From: Corynebacterium sp.
GTDB taxonomy: Bacteria; Actinomycetota; Actinomycetes; Mycobacteriales; Mycobacteriaceae
Reading direction: 5' to 3'
Assembly: GCF_012838985.1 (NCBI RefSeq)
Contig: NZ_DUOE01000109.1
Coordinates: 1 to 38,980 of the forward strand
DNA: 38,980 nucleotides
The notes beneath the pieces were generated by a model. The model saw nothing but the letters and a program-made list of their open reading frames with translations, had not been told where the DNA came from and ran no database searches. Position numbers and translations under genes: made by a program. The stretch's first letter is position 1. Each line of letters begins with the position of its first letter. Shown one piece after another: positions 8,247 through 16,741 of this stretch.

Positions 8247-9326
8247 ATGGAACAGCGCATCACAGTGGGGGTCGTCTACGGCGGCCGCAGCACCGAACAT
8301 GAGATCTCCTGCGTGTCCGCAGGAGCGGTCATGAGTCACCTCGACCCGGAGAAGTACGAGGTCGTCCCGATCGGCATCACGAAGGACGGCATGTGGACCG
8401 TCGGTGAGTCCGATCCGGGCCGTCTGCAGATCCGGGAGGGGGAGCTGCCGAGCGTCGGGGAGGGGGAGGAACTCGCACTGTCGCTGGACCCGGACGACAA
8501 CGGCCTCATCCTCAACCTGGACTCCGGTCAGCCGCACGCACGCATCGACGTGCTCTTCCCGGTGCTCCACGGCCCCTACGGTGAGGACGGCACCATCCAG
8601 GGCATGCTCGAACTCATCGGTCTGCCCTACGTCGGCGCGGGTGTGCTCGCCTCCGCGTGCGGCATGGACAAGGAGTTCACCAAGAAGCTCGCCGCCGCCG
8701 AGGGGCTGCCCATCACGGCGGAGCTCATCCTGCGGGACGGGGAGACGGACATCGCGGACGTCGAGAAGCAGCGCCTGGGGCTCCCGGTGTTCGTGAAGCC
8801 GGCACGCGGTGGTTCCTCCATCGGCGTGTCCCGGGTGACCGACTGGGCGGATCTCCCGGCGGCCATCGGGGTGGCGCGTGAGTCCGACGACAAGGTCATC
8901 ATCGAGGCGGAGATCGTCGGTTCCGAGGTCGAGGTTGGTGTCCTGGAGTACCCGGACGGCACGCTCGTGGCCTCCGTCCCGGCGAAGCTCAACGGCACCG
9001 GCGACTCGGAGGAGGGATTCTACGGTTTCGAGACGAAGTACCTCGACGACGTAGTCACCCCGACCATTCCGGCGCCCTTCCCCGACGAGGTCAACGACCA
9101 CATCCGGGAACTGGCCGTGCGCACCTTCCGGGCGCTGAACTGCCAGGGCCTCTCGCGCGTGGACTTCTTCCTCACGGACGAGGGCCCCGTGCTCAACGAG
9201 ATCAACACGATGCCCGGCTTCACGCCGATCTCGATGTACCCGCAGATGTTCGCCGCCTCCGGCGTCCCCTACGAGGAGCTTCTCGACGTCCTCGTGACTA
9301 CTGCTCTGCAGTCTCCGCGGCGATGA
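8247..9326 (+). CDS. ddl: D-alanine--D-alanine ligase
   Basis: Predicted 359 residues. ATP-grasp ligase that makes the D-Ala-D-Ala end of the peptidoglycan stem peptide. Visible motifs are VVYGGRSTEHEIS at the N-terminus, VLFPVLHGPYGEDGTIQG, the ATP-grasp KPARGGSSIGVSRV, and LNEINTMPGFTPISMYPQ near the C-terminus with the Mg-binding Asn/Glu. The start at 8247 has no Shine-Dalgarno, but a TAGGCT hexamer precedes it. The 3' end overlaps the opposing DUF3515 gene by 29 bases. Confidence 0.97.
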   Translation: MEQRITVGVVYGGRSTEHEISCVSAGAVMSHLDPEKYEVVPIGITKDGMWTVGESDPGRLQIREGELPSVGEGEELALSLDPDDNGLILNLDSGQPHARIDVLFPVLHGPYGEDGTIQGMLELIGLPYVGAGVLASACGMDKEFTKKLAAAEGLPITAELILRDGETDIADVEKQRLGLPVFVKPARGGSSIGVSRVTDWADLPAAIGVARESDDKVIIEAEIVGSEVEVGVLEYPDGTLVASVPAKLNGTGDSEEGFYGFETKYLDDVVTPTIPAPFPDEVNDHIRELAVRTFRALNCQGLSRVDFFLTDEGPVLNEINTMPGFTPISMYPQMFAASGVPYEELLDVLVTTALQSPRR

Positions 9327-10242
9327 CCCGTCCCAGGCGGACCAGGACCTCGCTGCTGACGTCCTGCGGGGCGCTCACGGCGATGTCGGTCTCCCGGCCC
9401 AGCGCGAACCAGGTGGCGGCGGTGGTGCCGGTGGCGAGGATGGTGTCCTCGAACCAGACGATGTCGTCGACCTGGTTGAGCTGGATGCCCGGCTCGTAGT
9501 TCTCCGGCGGGGCGACGCCGCAGCGCAGGACGACCGGCTCCCGGCCGTTCGCGATCCAGGCGACCGTGTCCGCCTCAGGCACCTCGGTGCGCTGGTAGTC
9601 GTCGTCGGCGATGGTGTCCGGCAGGGCCTCCAGGAAGTCACCGCACACCTCGGGGGCACCGCCCTCAGCGGCCGTCAGCTGCGAGAGCGGGGCCGGGAAG
9701 GGCTCGTGGTCGGCGGCCGGCAGACCGGAGACGGCCTCCGAGAGCGCGGAGACCGGCTCGTCGTGGCGGCCCAGGGACTCCCCGTCAGCGGTGACCGCGA
9801 CGATCTGCTCCCGGTCGACGGTGTACCAGGTCTGCAGGGTGGAGCCCGGGGTGGCGTCCGTGATGCGCAGCCACTCGACGCCGTCGACGGTCTCGGTGGG
9901 GGCGTAGGGGGTGTACTGCAGGGGCAGGTCGACGCCGCAGCGCAGGGTCACGCGCTCCACGGAGCTGGAGGACCAGGCGGCGACCCCGTCCGGGGCGGGC
10001 TCGAGGATCTCGGCGCGGTCGTGGCCGATGAGCTTGTCGGGGAGGGTCTCCAGGAAGGCCGTGCACTCGGGGGAGTCGGCGAGAGGGGCGGGCAGGTCAC
10101 TCATCGGCACGGGCTGCTTCGCCGCCCGCTCGAACACAACCTTCGCACCGACGACGACACCGAGGACCAGTGCCACCGCCAGAACCAGGGAGAGATAGAT
10201 GGCGGTCCGGCTGGAACGGCTAGTTTGGATAGCGGAGCTCAT
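9298..10242 (-). CDS. Membrane-anchored protein with two DUF3515 repeats
   Basis: Predicted 314 residues. One N-terminal membrane segment (about residues 13-35, IYLSLVLAVALVLGVVVGAKVV) is followed by an extracytoplasmic region. That region contains two homologous units. The first (about 58-190) has CTAFLETLPD, LRCGVDLP, VEWLRITDATPG and LQTWYTVDREQIVAV. The second (about 197-305) has CGDFLEALPD, LRCGVAPP, IVWFEDTILATG and ATWFALGRETDIAV. Each unit has one early Cys and one in LRCGV, which could form a disulfide. The position beside ddl and thiL is conserved in corynebacteria, but the function is unknown. The ATG at 10242 has no Shine-Dalgarno; TAGACT lies eight bases upstream. Opposite-strand overlap with ddl is 29 bases. 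Confidence 0.82.
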   Translation of the reverse strand: MSSAIQTSRSSRTAIYLSLVLAVALVLGVVVGAKVVFERAAKQPVPMSDLPAPLADSPECTAFLETLPDKLIGHDRAEILEPAPDGVAAWSSSSVERVTLRCGVDLPLQYTPYAPTETVDGVEWLRITDATPGSTLQTWYTVDREQIVAVTADGESLGRHDEPVSALSEAVSGLPAADHEPFPAPLSQLTAAEGGAPEVCGDFLEALPDTIADDDYQRTEVPEADTVAWIANGREPVVLRCGVAPPENYEPGIQLNQVDDIVWFEDTILATGTTAATWFALGRETDIAVSAPQDVSSEVLVRLGRVIAAETAEQ

Positions 10243-10250
10243 GAATCTGA

Positions 10251-10256
10251 AGTCTA
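10251..10256 (-). promoter_or_regulatory. Putative leaderless -10 element of the DUF3515 gene (TAGACT)
   Basis: TAGACT on the minus strand, eight bases before the ATG at 10242. It lies in the 28-base divergent gap before the preferred thiL start. Confidence 0.5.
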
Positions 10257-10270
10257 TCGAAAGGGTCGGC

Positions 10271-11245
10271 GTGACCAGCTTTCCCGCCCGCTATTCGGGC
10301 CCGACACTCGGTGAGGTGGGTGAACACCGCGCCATCGAGGAGATCGTCGCGGCGGCCCCGTCGCGACGCAACGGCGATGACGCGGCCGTCCTCAACCACG
10401 CCTCCCCGAACTCCCGGGCGGTGGCCACGACCGACATGCTCGTCGAGGGCCGTCATTTCCGGGTCGACTGGTCCACCCCGGAGGAGATCGGCCGCAAGTC
10501 GATCGTGCAGAACTTCGCGGACATCGAGGCCATGGGAGCCCGCCCGATCGCGGCACTCCTCGCCGTCTCCGCCCCGCCGGACACGCCGGTGTCCTACCTG
10601 CGCGGCATCGCCGCCGGCATCCACCAGAAGGTGGGGGAGTACTCGGCGGAACTGGTCGGCGGTGACCTCACCTCCGGCAACGACCTCGTCCTCTCGGTCA
10701 CGGCGATCGGCTCCCTGGGCGGCTCCCGCCCCGAACTGACCCTCGACCGGGCCCGTCCCGGGCAGCGCGTCGTCGCGCACGGACAGATCGGCTGGTCCGC
10801 CGCCGGCCTGGCGCTGCTGGAGCGTTTCGGCCGTGACCTGCGCCGCATCCCGGAGCACCTCATCCCGCTCCTCGACGCCCACTTCACCCCCCGCCTCAAC
10901 CCCGGGCGTGGTGTCGTGGCCCGCGCCACCGGCGCAACCTGCATGACCGACAACTCCGACGGCCTCATCGTCGACCTGTCCACCATCGCCCGCCGTTCGT
11001 CCGTGAGCATCGACCTGCACTCCGCGGACATCACGCCGCCGCCGATCATCTACGAGGCCGCCGAGATCCTCGACGCCGACCCCTGGGAGTGGGTCCTCAC
11101 CGGCGGGGAGGACCACACCCTCCTGGCCACCACCGCCGGGGAACCGCCCTCCGGCTTCCGCGTCATCGGGCGTGTCGGCCGCGGCGAGGGAGTCACCATC
11201 GACGGCCAGCCCCCGCGCTACGGACACGGGTGGGTGAGCTTCTGA
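10271..11245 (+). CDS. thiL: Thiamine-monophosphate kinase
   Basis: Predicted 324 residues from the GTG at 10271, preferred over the track start at 10199 because GAAAGG lies about six bases before it and the family's conserved N-terminus ([15 protein letters not shown]) follows soon after. It phosphorylates thiamine monophosphate to the diphosphate cofactor. Visible PurM/ThiL-like motifs are [37 protein letters not shown] and [12 protein letters not shown] possible -10 (TAGTTT, 10221-10226) lies within the first codons of the divergent DUF3515 gene. The stop overlaps the ung start by one base, so the two are probably translated together. Confidence 0.94.
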   Translation: MTSFPARYSGPTLGEVGEHRAIEEIVAAAPSRRNGDDAAVLNHASPNSRAVATTDMLVEGRHFRVDWSTPEEIGRKSIVQNFADIEAMGARPIAALLAVSAPPDTPVSYLRGIAAGIHQKVGEYSAELVGGDLTSGNDLVLSVTAIGSLGGSRPELTLDRARPGQRVVAHGQIGWSAAGLALLERFGRDLRRIPEHLIPLLDAHFTPRLNPGRGVVARATGATCMTDNSDGLIVDLSTIARRSSVSIDLHSADITPPPIIYEAAEILDADPWEWVLTGGEDHTLLATTAGEPPSGFRVIGRVGRGEGVTIDGQPPRYGHGWVSF

Positions 11246-11892
11246 TGGCCCTCCCCGTCCATGAGTCGTGGCAGCCGGTGCTGGCGGGCGTCGAGAAGCA
11301 GATCCACGACCTGGGGGACTTCCTCCGCGCCGAACCCGCCTTCCTGCCCCGCGGCAACGACATCCTCCGCGCCTTCCAGGACCCCTTCGAGGACGTGAAG
11401 GTGCTCATCGTGGGGCAGGACCCGTACCCCACGCCCGGGCATGCGATGGGACTGAGCTTCTCGACGCACCCCGGCGTCTGCCCCCTCCCACGCAGCCTCG
11501 GCAACATCTACCGGGAGCTGCACACGGACCTCGGGCTGCCGGTCGCCGAGGACGGCGATCTCACCCCGTGGGCGCGGCAGGGTGTGCTCCTGCTCAACAG
11601 GGTCCTCACCGTGCGTCCCGGCAAGCCCGCCTCGCACCGCGGCAAGGGCTGGGAGATCGTCACCGAGACCGCCATCCGCGCCTTGGCGGAACGCGACGCC
11701 CCGCTCGTGGCGATCCTGTGGGGACGCGACGCACAGACCGCCGCCCGCTTCCTCGGCGACACGCCGCGGATCGAGTCCCCGCACCCCTCCCCGCTGTCCG
11801 CGTCCCGGGGATTCTTCGGCTCCCGCCCCTTTTCGCGGGCGAATGAGCTCCTCGTGTCGGCGGGGGCCGAACCGGTGGACTGGCGGCTGTAG
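11245..11892 (+). CDS. ung: Uracil-DNA glycosylase
   Basis: Predicted 215 residues, family 1 UDG that removes uracil from DNA in base excision repair. The start is the ATG at 11245 (TGATG junction with thiL); the 267-residue ORF in the track includes thiL antisense-frame sequence. Key motifs are the water-activating [44 protein letters not shown], and [21 protein letters not shown] for DNA intercalation. The TAG stop forms the first half of a putative -10 for the next gene. Confidence 0.96.
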   Translation: MALPVHESWQPVLAGVEKQIHDLGDFLRAEPAFLPRGNDILRAFQDPFEDVKVLIVGQDPYPTPGHAMGLSFSTHPGVCPLPRSLGNIYRELHTDLGLPVAEDGDLTPWARQGVLLLNRVLTVRPGKPASHRGKGWEIVTETAIRALAERDAPLVAILWGRDAQTAARFLGDTPRIESPHPSPLSASRGFFGSRPFSRANELLVSAGAEPVDWRL

Positions 11893-11895
11893 ACT
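11890..11895 (+). promoter_or_regulatory. Putative leaderless -10 of the DAK gene (TAGACT), containing the ung stop codon
   Basis: TAGACT starts with the TAG stop of ung and ends eight bases before the next ATG at 11904. No Shine-Dalgarno is seen in the 11-base gap. Confidence 0.5.
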
Positions 11896-11903
11896 ACGGC
11901 CTT

Positions 11904-13349
11904 ATGTCCCATCCGCGTGAGCTAGACGGCAGCCGACTCCACGACTGGGCGACCCGTGCCGTCGCCGAGCTGTCCGCCCGCCGCGCGGAGATCAACGCCC
12001 TCAACGTCTTCCCCGTCCCCGACGCCGACACCGGCTCCAACATGGCCCACACGATGGAGGCCGCCCTCGCCGAGGTGGAGAAACTCACCGGGGACCCCGA
12101 CGCCGCCGCCGTCACCGGCGCCCTGGCCGTGGGCAGCGTCCGCGGGGCACGCGGCAACTCCGGCCTCGTCCTCAGCCAGGTGCTGCGGGCCGTGGCCGAC
12201 TCCGCCTCCCACGGCCGCGTCGACGGGAGCAGCATCGCCCGCTCGCTCATCCTCGCGGTCCAGCTCGTCGACCGGGCGATCGCGGAACCGGTGGAGGGAA
12301 CGGTCATCACCGTCCTGCGGGCCGCGGCCGTCGCCGCCGAGTCCTGCGACGCCGCCGGGGGAACCCTGCACCAGGTGGTCACCGCCGCCGTCGAGGCCGC
12401 CCGCACCGCCCTGGCGAACACCCCCTCCCAGCTGGACGTCCTCCGTGAGGCAGGGGTCGTCGACGCCGGCGGCACCGGCTTCCTCGTCCTCCTGGAGACC
12501 CTCCTCGCGGAGATCGAGGGCACGGCCGTCCACGAGACCACCGCGGTCACCCCGGCCATGCCCACCGCCGACCTCGAGGTCACGTTCTTCTTCTCCGGCG
12601 ACCTGGACCTCCTGCAGTCCCGCATCAGCCCCCTCGGCGACAGCCTCGTCATCGCCCGCGCCGACGACACCTCCGGCCGCGTCCACATCCACTCCCGCGA
12701 CGCCGGCCGTGTCATCGAGACCTCCTACGCCACCGGCCAGGTCAGTGACCTGCGCCTCGAGGTGCTTCCCGACGCCCCCCGGGTCGACGCCCCCCGCCGC
12801 GTCATCGTCGCCGTCACCCCGCCCGGCTCCGTCGCCGAGCTCTACCGCGAGGCCGGCGCCATCGTCGTAGCGCCGGGCGAGGACGTCGTCTCCCGGATCC
12901 TCTCGCAGGTCCGCTCCTCCCGCGCCCAGGAACTCATCCTCCTGCCCAACGGACTGCTCGACCGCCGCCAGCTCGTCTCCGTGGAGCGCGCCACCCACGC
13001 CTTCGAGCAGACCTTCATCATCGTGCCCACCGGCCGCCTCATCACGGGGATCGCCGCCCTCAGCGTCCACGACGCCGACGCCCCCATCGGCGTCGCCGCC
13101 TACACCATGACCGAGGCCGCCGCCTCCATGCGCACCGACATCATCCCCACCACCCTCAACGGCTCCGTCGAGGACGCCGTCTCCGGGGTGTGCCGCGACA
13201 TGCTCGCCACCGGCGGTGAGCACGTCATCCTGCTGACGGGGACGGGGACGGAGGTGGACGTCGAGAAGCTCACCACGGACCTCGGCGTCGACGTCCTCGC
13301 CTTCCCCGCCGACGGGCTGGGACACCTCGTGGAGATCGGGGTCGAGTAG
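11904..13349 (+). CDS. DAK2/DegV-like kinase-fold protein (FakA-related)
   Basis: Predicted 481 residues. The N-terminal DhaL/DAK2 nucleotide-binding domain (about 8-195) has INALNVFPVPDADTGSNM, with the Asp cluster that binds Mg-ATP, and SVRGARGNSGLVLSQ. The rest (about 210-481) resembles the middle and C-terminal DegV-like domains of FakA/YloV. In Firmicutes FakA phosphorylates fatty acids carried by FakB. I see no FakB here, so the substrate in this organism is unproven. The position directly before recG is conserved across many bacteria. The TAG stop is two bases before the recG start. Confidence 0.85.
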   Translation: MSHPRELDGSRLHDWATRAVAELSARRAEINALNVFPVPDADTGSNMAHTMEAALAEVEKLTGDPDAAAVTGALAVGSVRGARGNSGLVLSQVLRAVADSASHGRVDGSSIARSLILAVQLVDRAIAEPVEGTVITVLRAAAVAAESCDAAGGTLHQVVTAAVEAARTALANTPSQLDVLREAGVVDAGGTGFLVLLETLLAEIEGTAVHETTAVTPAMPTADLEVTFFFSGDLDLLQSRISPLGDSLVIARADDTSGRVHIHSRDAGRVIETSYATGQVSDLRLEVLPDAPRVDAPRRVIVAVTPPGSVAELYREAGAIVVAPGEDVVSRILSQVRSSRAQELILLPNGLLDRRQLVSVERATHAFEQTFIIVPTGRLITGIAALSVHDADAPIGVAAYTMTEAAASMRTDIIPTTLNGSVEDAVSGVCRDMLATGGEHVILLTGTGTEVDVEKLTTDLGVDVLAFPADGLGHLVEIGVE

Positions 13350-13351
13350 AC

Positions 13352-15457
13352 GTGCTCGGCTGGAGCGACGACCGACCGCTCACGGAGGTCCTCCCCAAGA
13401 AGGAGGCCACCGCCCTGCGCAAGGCTTTCGGCTACACCACCTGCATGGACCTCCTGCAGCACACACCCCGCGCCTGGTCCCGCCACGGCTCCGACGTGCT
13501 CGCCGACGACGCCGTCGAAGGCGACATGATCACCTGCGTAGGCAGCGTCCTCGACGTCAACGTCTTCCAGCGAGACAAGACGCACATCACCCGCGTCACC
13601 ATCACCGACGGCCACAACCGCTTCACCGCGTCCTTCTTCAACTCCCGCTGGCTGCCCAAGGTCCTCACCCCCGGCAGACGCGCCATGTTCTCCGGCAAGC
13701 TGAACTTCTACCGCGGCACCCCGCAGCTCCAGCACCCGGACTTCCTCGTCCTGCCCGGACCGGGGGAGAAGATGACAGGCTCCGGCTCCCTCAAAACCAT
13801 CGCCCTCTACGGCGACCCCGACGAACTCTTCGACGGCCTCGACCACATCCCCATCTACCCCGCCCGCGCCGCCCTGGCCTCCTGGCGCATCATGGCCGCC
13901 ATCCGCCACATCCTCGCCACCCTCGACCCCGTCCCGGAACCCCTAGGCGAGGTCCCCGAAGGCCTGGTCAGCTTCGACGACGCCCTCCGCGGCGTCCATT
14001 TCCCCGGACCCGAGGGCCCCGAACCCCACCTCGAACGCCTCAAGTACAACGAGGCGCTCACCCTGGGGCTGGTCATGGCGCTGCGCCGCCTCGACACCCT
14101 CCGCCGCGACGCACCCCCCATGCCACCGCGTGACGACGCCCACCGCGCCGGGCTGCTCGGAGCCCTGCCCTATGAACTCACGTCCGGGCAGCTCGACGTC
14201 ATCGCCGAGATCACCCGGGACCTCGCGGCCGGCGACCCCATGAGCCGCCTCCTCCAGGGTGAGGTCGGCTCCGGCAAGACGGTCGTCTCGCTGGTCGCCA
14301 TGCTGCAGGCCGTCGACGCCGGCCACCAGTGCGCCCTGCTGGCACCCACCGAGGTGCTCGCCCTCCAGCACGCACGCACCCTCACCGCCCTGCTCACCGA
14401 CGCCGGCCTCCCCGTCTCCGTCGTCCCCCTCACCGGCTCGATGCCCGTCCCCGTCAAGAGACAGGCACTGCTCGACATCGTCTCAGGCCAGGCCGACATC
14501 GTCGTGGGCACCCACGCGATCATCCAGGACACCGTCGAGTTCTTCGACCTGGGGCTGGTCGTCGTCGATGAGCAGCACCGCTTCGGCGTGGAACAGCGCG
14601 CCCGCCTGCGCTCCAAGGGCCGCGACGGGATGACCCCGCACCTGCTCGTCATGACCGCCACCCCCATTCCCCGCACCATCGCCATGACCGTCTTCGGCGA
14701 CCTCGCGGTGTCCACCCTGCGGGAGCTGCCCGGCGGACGCCAGCCCATCGAGTCCTTCGTCGTACCCGAGCACAAGCCGACCTGGGTCCGCCGCGCCATC
14801 CTCCGTATCGGCGAGGAGGTCGTGGCCGGGAGGCAGGCCTATGTCGTCTGCCCCCGCATCGAGGGCCCCGGTGGTGTCCTTGAGGTGTTCGAGACCCTCG
14901 GACAGGGCCCGTTCCGCGACTTCCACGTCGGCTACCTCCACGGCCGCATGCCCGCGGAGGAGAAGGACCTCATGATGCGGCGCTTCGCCTCCGGGGAGGT
15001 GCAGATCCTCGTGTCCACCACGGTCATCGAGGTCGGCGTCGACGTCCCCAACGCCACCGTCATGCTCATCCGCGAGTCCGAGATGTTCGGCGTCTCCCAG
15101 CTGCACCAGCTGCGTGGCCGCGTCGGCCGTGGCGGACACTCCTCCCTGTGCATCTTCCACACCCTCGCCGAACCCGACTCCGAGGCCGACCTCCGCATCC
15201 ACGCCGTCGCCGGGACCGCTGACGGTTTCGCCCTCGCCGAACTCGACCTCATGCACCGCCAGGAGGGTGACGTCCTGGGCACCAGCCAGTCCGGCTCCGC
15301 CCGCACCGTGCGCCTGCTCAACCTCCTGCAGGACTACGCGATCATCGACCGCGCCACCGGTGACGCCGCCGCCCTCGTGCAGCGGCACCCGCTGCTCGCC
15401 CAGCGACTCGTCCTGGAGATCGACCGGGTGGACCGTGAGTTCCTGGAGAAAAGCTAG
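13352..15457 (+). CDS. recG: ATP-dependent DNA helicase RecG
   Basis: Predicted 701 residues, usual length. Superfamily 2 helicase that remodels stalled forks and branched DNA. The N-terminal OB-fold wedge domain is about 20-160. Helicase motifs are GEVGSGKT (Walker A), LLAPTEVLALQH, VVVDEQHRFGVEQR (DEQH box), LVMTATPIPRT, and in the second lobe VSTTVIEVGVDVPNATVM and LHQLRGRVGRGG. The start is the GTG at 13352, immediately after the DAK stop, suggesting translational coupling. The TAG stop begins a TAGTCT hexamer used here as the putative -10 of the next gene. Confidence 0.97.
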   Translation: MLGWSDDRPLTEVLPKKEATALRKAFGYTTCMDLLQHTPRAWSRHGSDVLADDAVEGDMITCVGSVLDVNVFQRDKTHITRVTITDGHNRFTASFFNSRWLPKVLTPGRRAMFSGKLNFYRGTPQLQHPDFLVLPGPGEKMTGSGSLKTIALYGDPDELFDGLDHIPIYPARAALASWRIMAAIRHILATLDPVPEPLGEVPEGLVSFDDALRGVHFPGPEGPEPHLERLKYNEALTLGLVMALRRLDTLRRDAPPMPPRDDAHRAGLLGALPYELTSGQLDVIAEITRDLAAGDPMSRLLQGEVGSGKTVVSLVAMLQAVDAGHQCALLAPTEVLALQHARTLTALLTDAGLPVSVVPLTGSMPVPVKRQALLDIVSGQADIVVGTHAIIQDTVEFFDLGLVVVDEQHRFGVEQRARLRSKGRDGMTPHLLVMTATPIPRTIAMTVFGDLAVSTLRELPGGRQPIESFVVPEHKPTWVRRAILRIGEEVVAGRQAYVVCPRIEGPGGVLEVFETLGQGPFRDFHVGYLHGRMPAEEKDLMMRRFASGEVQILVSTTVIEVGVDVPNATVMLIRESEMFGVSQLHQLRGRVGRGGHSSLCIFHTLAEPDSEADLRIHAVAGTADGFALAELDLMHRQEGDVLGTSQSGSARTVRLLNLLQDYAIIDRATGDAAALVQRHPLLAQRLVLEIDRVDREFLEKS

Positions 15458-15460
15458 TCT
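15455..15460 (+). promoter_or_regulatory. Putative leaderless -10 of the biotinyl protein gene (TAGTCT), containing the recG stop codon
   Basis: TAGTCT begins with the recG TAG stop and lies seven bases before the ATG at 15468. No Shine-Dalgarno is seen. Confidence 0.5.
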
Positions 15461-15467
15461 GTAGGGC

Positions 15468-15677
15468 ATGGATATCTGCGCCCCCTTCGCCGGCATCGTG
15501 CGTTTCCACGTGTCGGCCGGCGACCCCGTCGACACCGGCGACCCGCTCGCCACCGTCGAGGCCGTCAAACTCGAGGCCCCGGTGCTCGCACCCGGCCCCG
15601 GCACCGTCACCTCCCTCGCCGTCGAGGACTTCAGCGACGTGCTCGGCGGCGACCTGCTCCTGGAGGTCAGCGAGTGA
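15468..15677 (+). CDS. Single-domain biotin/lipoyl-attachment carrier protein
   Basis: Predicted 69 residues, only a biotinyl/lipoyl beta-sandwich. Features are APFAGIVRFHVSAGDPVDTGD, then the attachment hairpin VEAVKLEAPV with Lys34 at the tip, then the second half GPGTVTSLAVEDFSDVLGGDLLLEV. The usual biotin motif MKM is replaced by VKL. The family annotation would be an acetyl-CoA carboxylase biotin-carrier-like subunit, but no carboxylase gene is adjacent and its partner is unknown. The stop overlaps the rsmD GTG by four bases (GTGA). Confidence 0.85.
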   Translation: MDICAPFAGIVRFHVSAGDPVDTGDPLATVEAVKLEAPVLAPGPGTVTSLAVEDFSDVLGGDLLLEVSE

Positions 15678-16246
15678 CCCGCATCATCTCCGGAGAGGCC
15701 CGCGGCCGGAAGATCAAGGTGCCGCCGACCGGCACCCGTCCCACCTCCGACCGCGCCCGTGAGGGACTCTTCTCCTCCCTGCAGGTGCGCTTCGGCTTCA
15801 CCGACGCCCGCGTCCTCGACCTCTTCGCCGGTTCCGGGGCACTCGGCCTGGAGGCTGCCTCCCGCGGTGCCTCCGAGGTCGTCCTCGTCGAGAACAACCC
15901 CGCCGCGGTGAAGATCATCGAGCACAACGCGGGCGTCGTGAAGCACCCCAACGTACGCATCGAGGAGATGAAGGCGTCGACCTACCTCGCCCACGCACCA
16001 CGTGACTACTTCGACATGGTGCTGGCGGACCCGCCGTACGAGCTCACGGATGAGGCCGTCGTCGAGATGCTCGAGGCCCTGCGCCCCACGCTCGTCGACG
16101 GCGCCGCGGTGGTCATCGAACGTCACGTCGCCTCCCCAGAGACGGCGTGGCCCGCCGACTTCGTGCCCACCACCCAGAAACTGAAGAAGCGCACCTACGG
16201 CACCGCCCGCATGGACATGGCCGTGTTCCACCGAGAGGACTCCTGA
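15674..16246 (+). CDS. rsmD: 16S rRNA (guanine(966)-N2)-methyltransferase
   Basis: Predicted 190 residues. SAM-dependent methyltransferase acting on 16S rRNA in the assembling 30S subunit. The N-terminus TRIISGEARGRKIKVPP is typical, followed by the substrate loop PTSDRAREGLFSSL, SAM motif VLDLFAGSGALGLEAASRGA, and catalytic MVLADPPYEL. The start is the GTG at 15674, overlapping the upstream stop by four bases. coaD begins directly after its stop. The rsmD-coaD pairing is widespread in bacteria. Confidence 0.95.
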   Translation: MTRIISGEARGRKIKVPPTGTRPTSDRAREGLFSSLQVRFGFTDARVLDLFAGSGALGLEAASRGASEVVLVENNPAAVKIIEHNAGVVKHPNVRIEEMKASTYLAHAPRDYFDMVLADPPYELTDEAVVEMLEALRPTLVDGAAVVIERHVASPETAWPADFVPTTQKLKKRTYGTARMDMAVFHREDS

Positions 16247-16732
16247 ATGAAAGCCGTCTGCCCCGGTTCCTTCGACCCGGTGACCATGGGTCACCTCGAC
16301 ATCTTCACCCGGGCGGCCAGCCACTTCGACGAGGTCGTCGTGCTGGTCACCGCCAACCCCAACAAGCACTCCGGCCTCTTCACCATTGAGGAGCGGATGG
16401 ACCTCATCCGTGAGGCCACCGCCCACGTGCCGAACATCAGCGTCGACTGGTGGGGTGGCCTGCTCGTCGACTACACCAACGAGCACGGCATCTCCGCCCT
16501 GGTCAAGGGTCTGCGCACCGCGCTGGACTACGAGTACGAGCTGCCCATGGCGCAGATGAACCGCCGTCTGTCGGGCATCGACACCTTCTTCCTCCTCACC
16601 GACGAGAAGTACGGCTACATCTCCTCCTCGCTGTGCAAGGAGGTCGCCAGGTACGGCGGCGACATCTCCGGCCTGCTGCCCGAGCAGGTCGTGGATGCGG
16701 TGAAGGAGAAGTACGCGAAGCCGGGGGAGTAG
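16247..16732 (+). CDS. coaD: Phosphopantetheine adenylyltransferase
   Basis: Predicted 161 residues, full length. It transfers AMP to 4'-phosphopantetheine, the penultimate step of coenzyme A synthesis. Nucleotidyltransferase motifs are AVCPGSFDPVTMGHLDIFTRA with the HxGH-like HLD, VKGLRTALDYEYELPMAQMN, and the C-terminal YGYISSSLCKEVARYGGD. The ATG at 16247 directly follows the rsmD stop and GAGAGGA is the ribosome-binding site. The TAG stop starts the TAGTCT hexamer before the next gene. Confidence 0.97.
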   Translation: MKAVCPGSFDPVTMGHLDIFTRAASHFDEVVVLVTANPNKHSGLFTIEERMDLIREATAHVPNISVDWWGGLLVDYTNEHGISALVKGLRTALDYEYELPMAQMNRRLSGIDTFFLLTDEKYGYISSSLCKEVARYGGDISGLLPEQVVDAVKEKYAKPGE

Positions 16733-16735
16733 TCT
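16730..16735 (+). promoter_or_regulatory. Putative leaderless -10 of the TauE/SafE gene (TAGTCT), containing the coaD stop codon
   Basis: TAGTCT starts with the coaD TAG stop and lies six bases before the GTG at 16742. Confidence 0.5.
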
Positions 16736-16741
16736 GAGCCG

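Noticed and set aside
6098-8263. Full 721-residue version of the Nudix protein
   Set aside because: The upstream 387 residues are antisense to gpsA and low-complexity; the ATG at 7102 has a ribosome-binding site and the correct N-terminus.
11922-13325. 467-residue minus-strand ORF opposite the DAK gene
   Set aside because: Asp/Gly/Val-rich shadow frame without motifs; the plus-strand protein has a complete DAK2 signature.
14483-16486. 667-residue minus-strand ORF opposite recG, rsmD and coaD
   Set aside because: Spans several confirmed genes on the other strand and has no recognisable domain; a high-GC antisense artefact.
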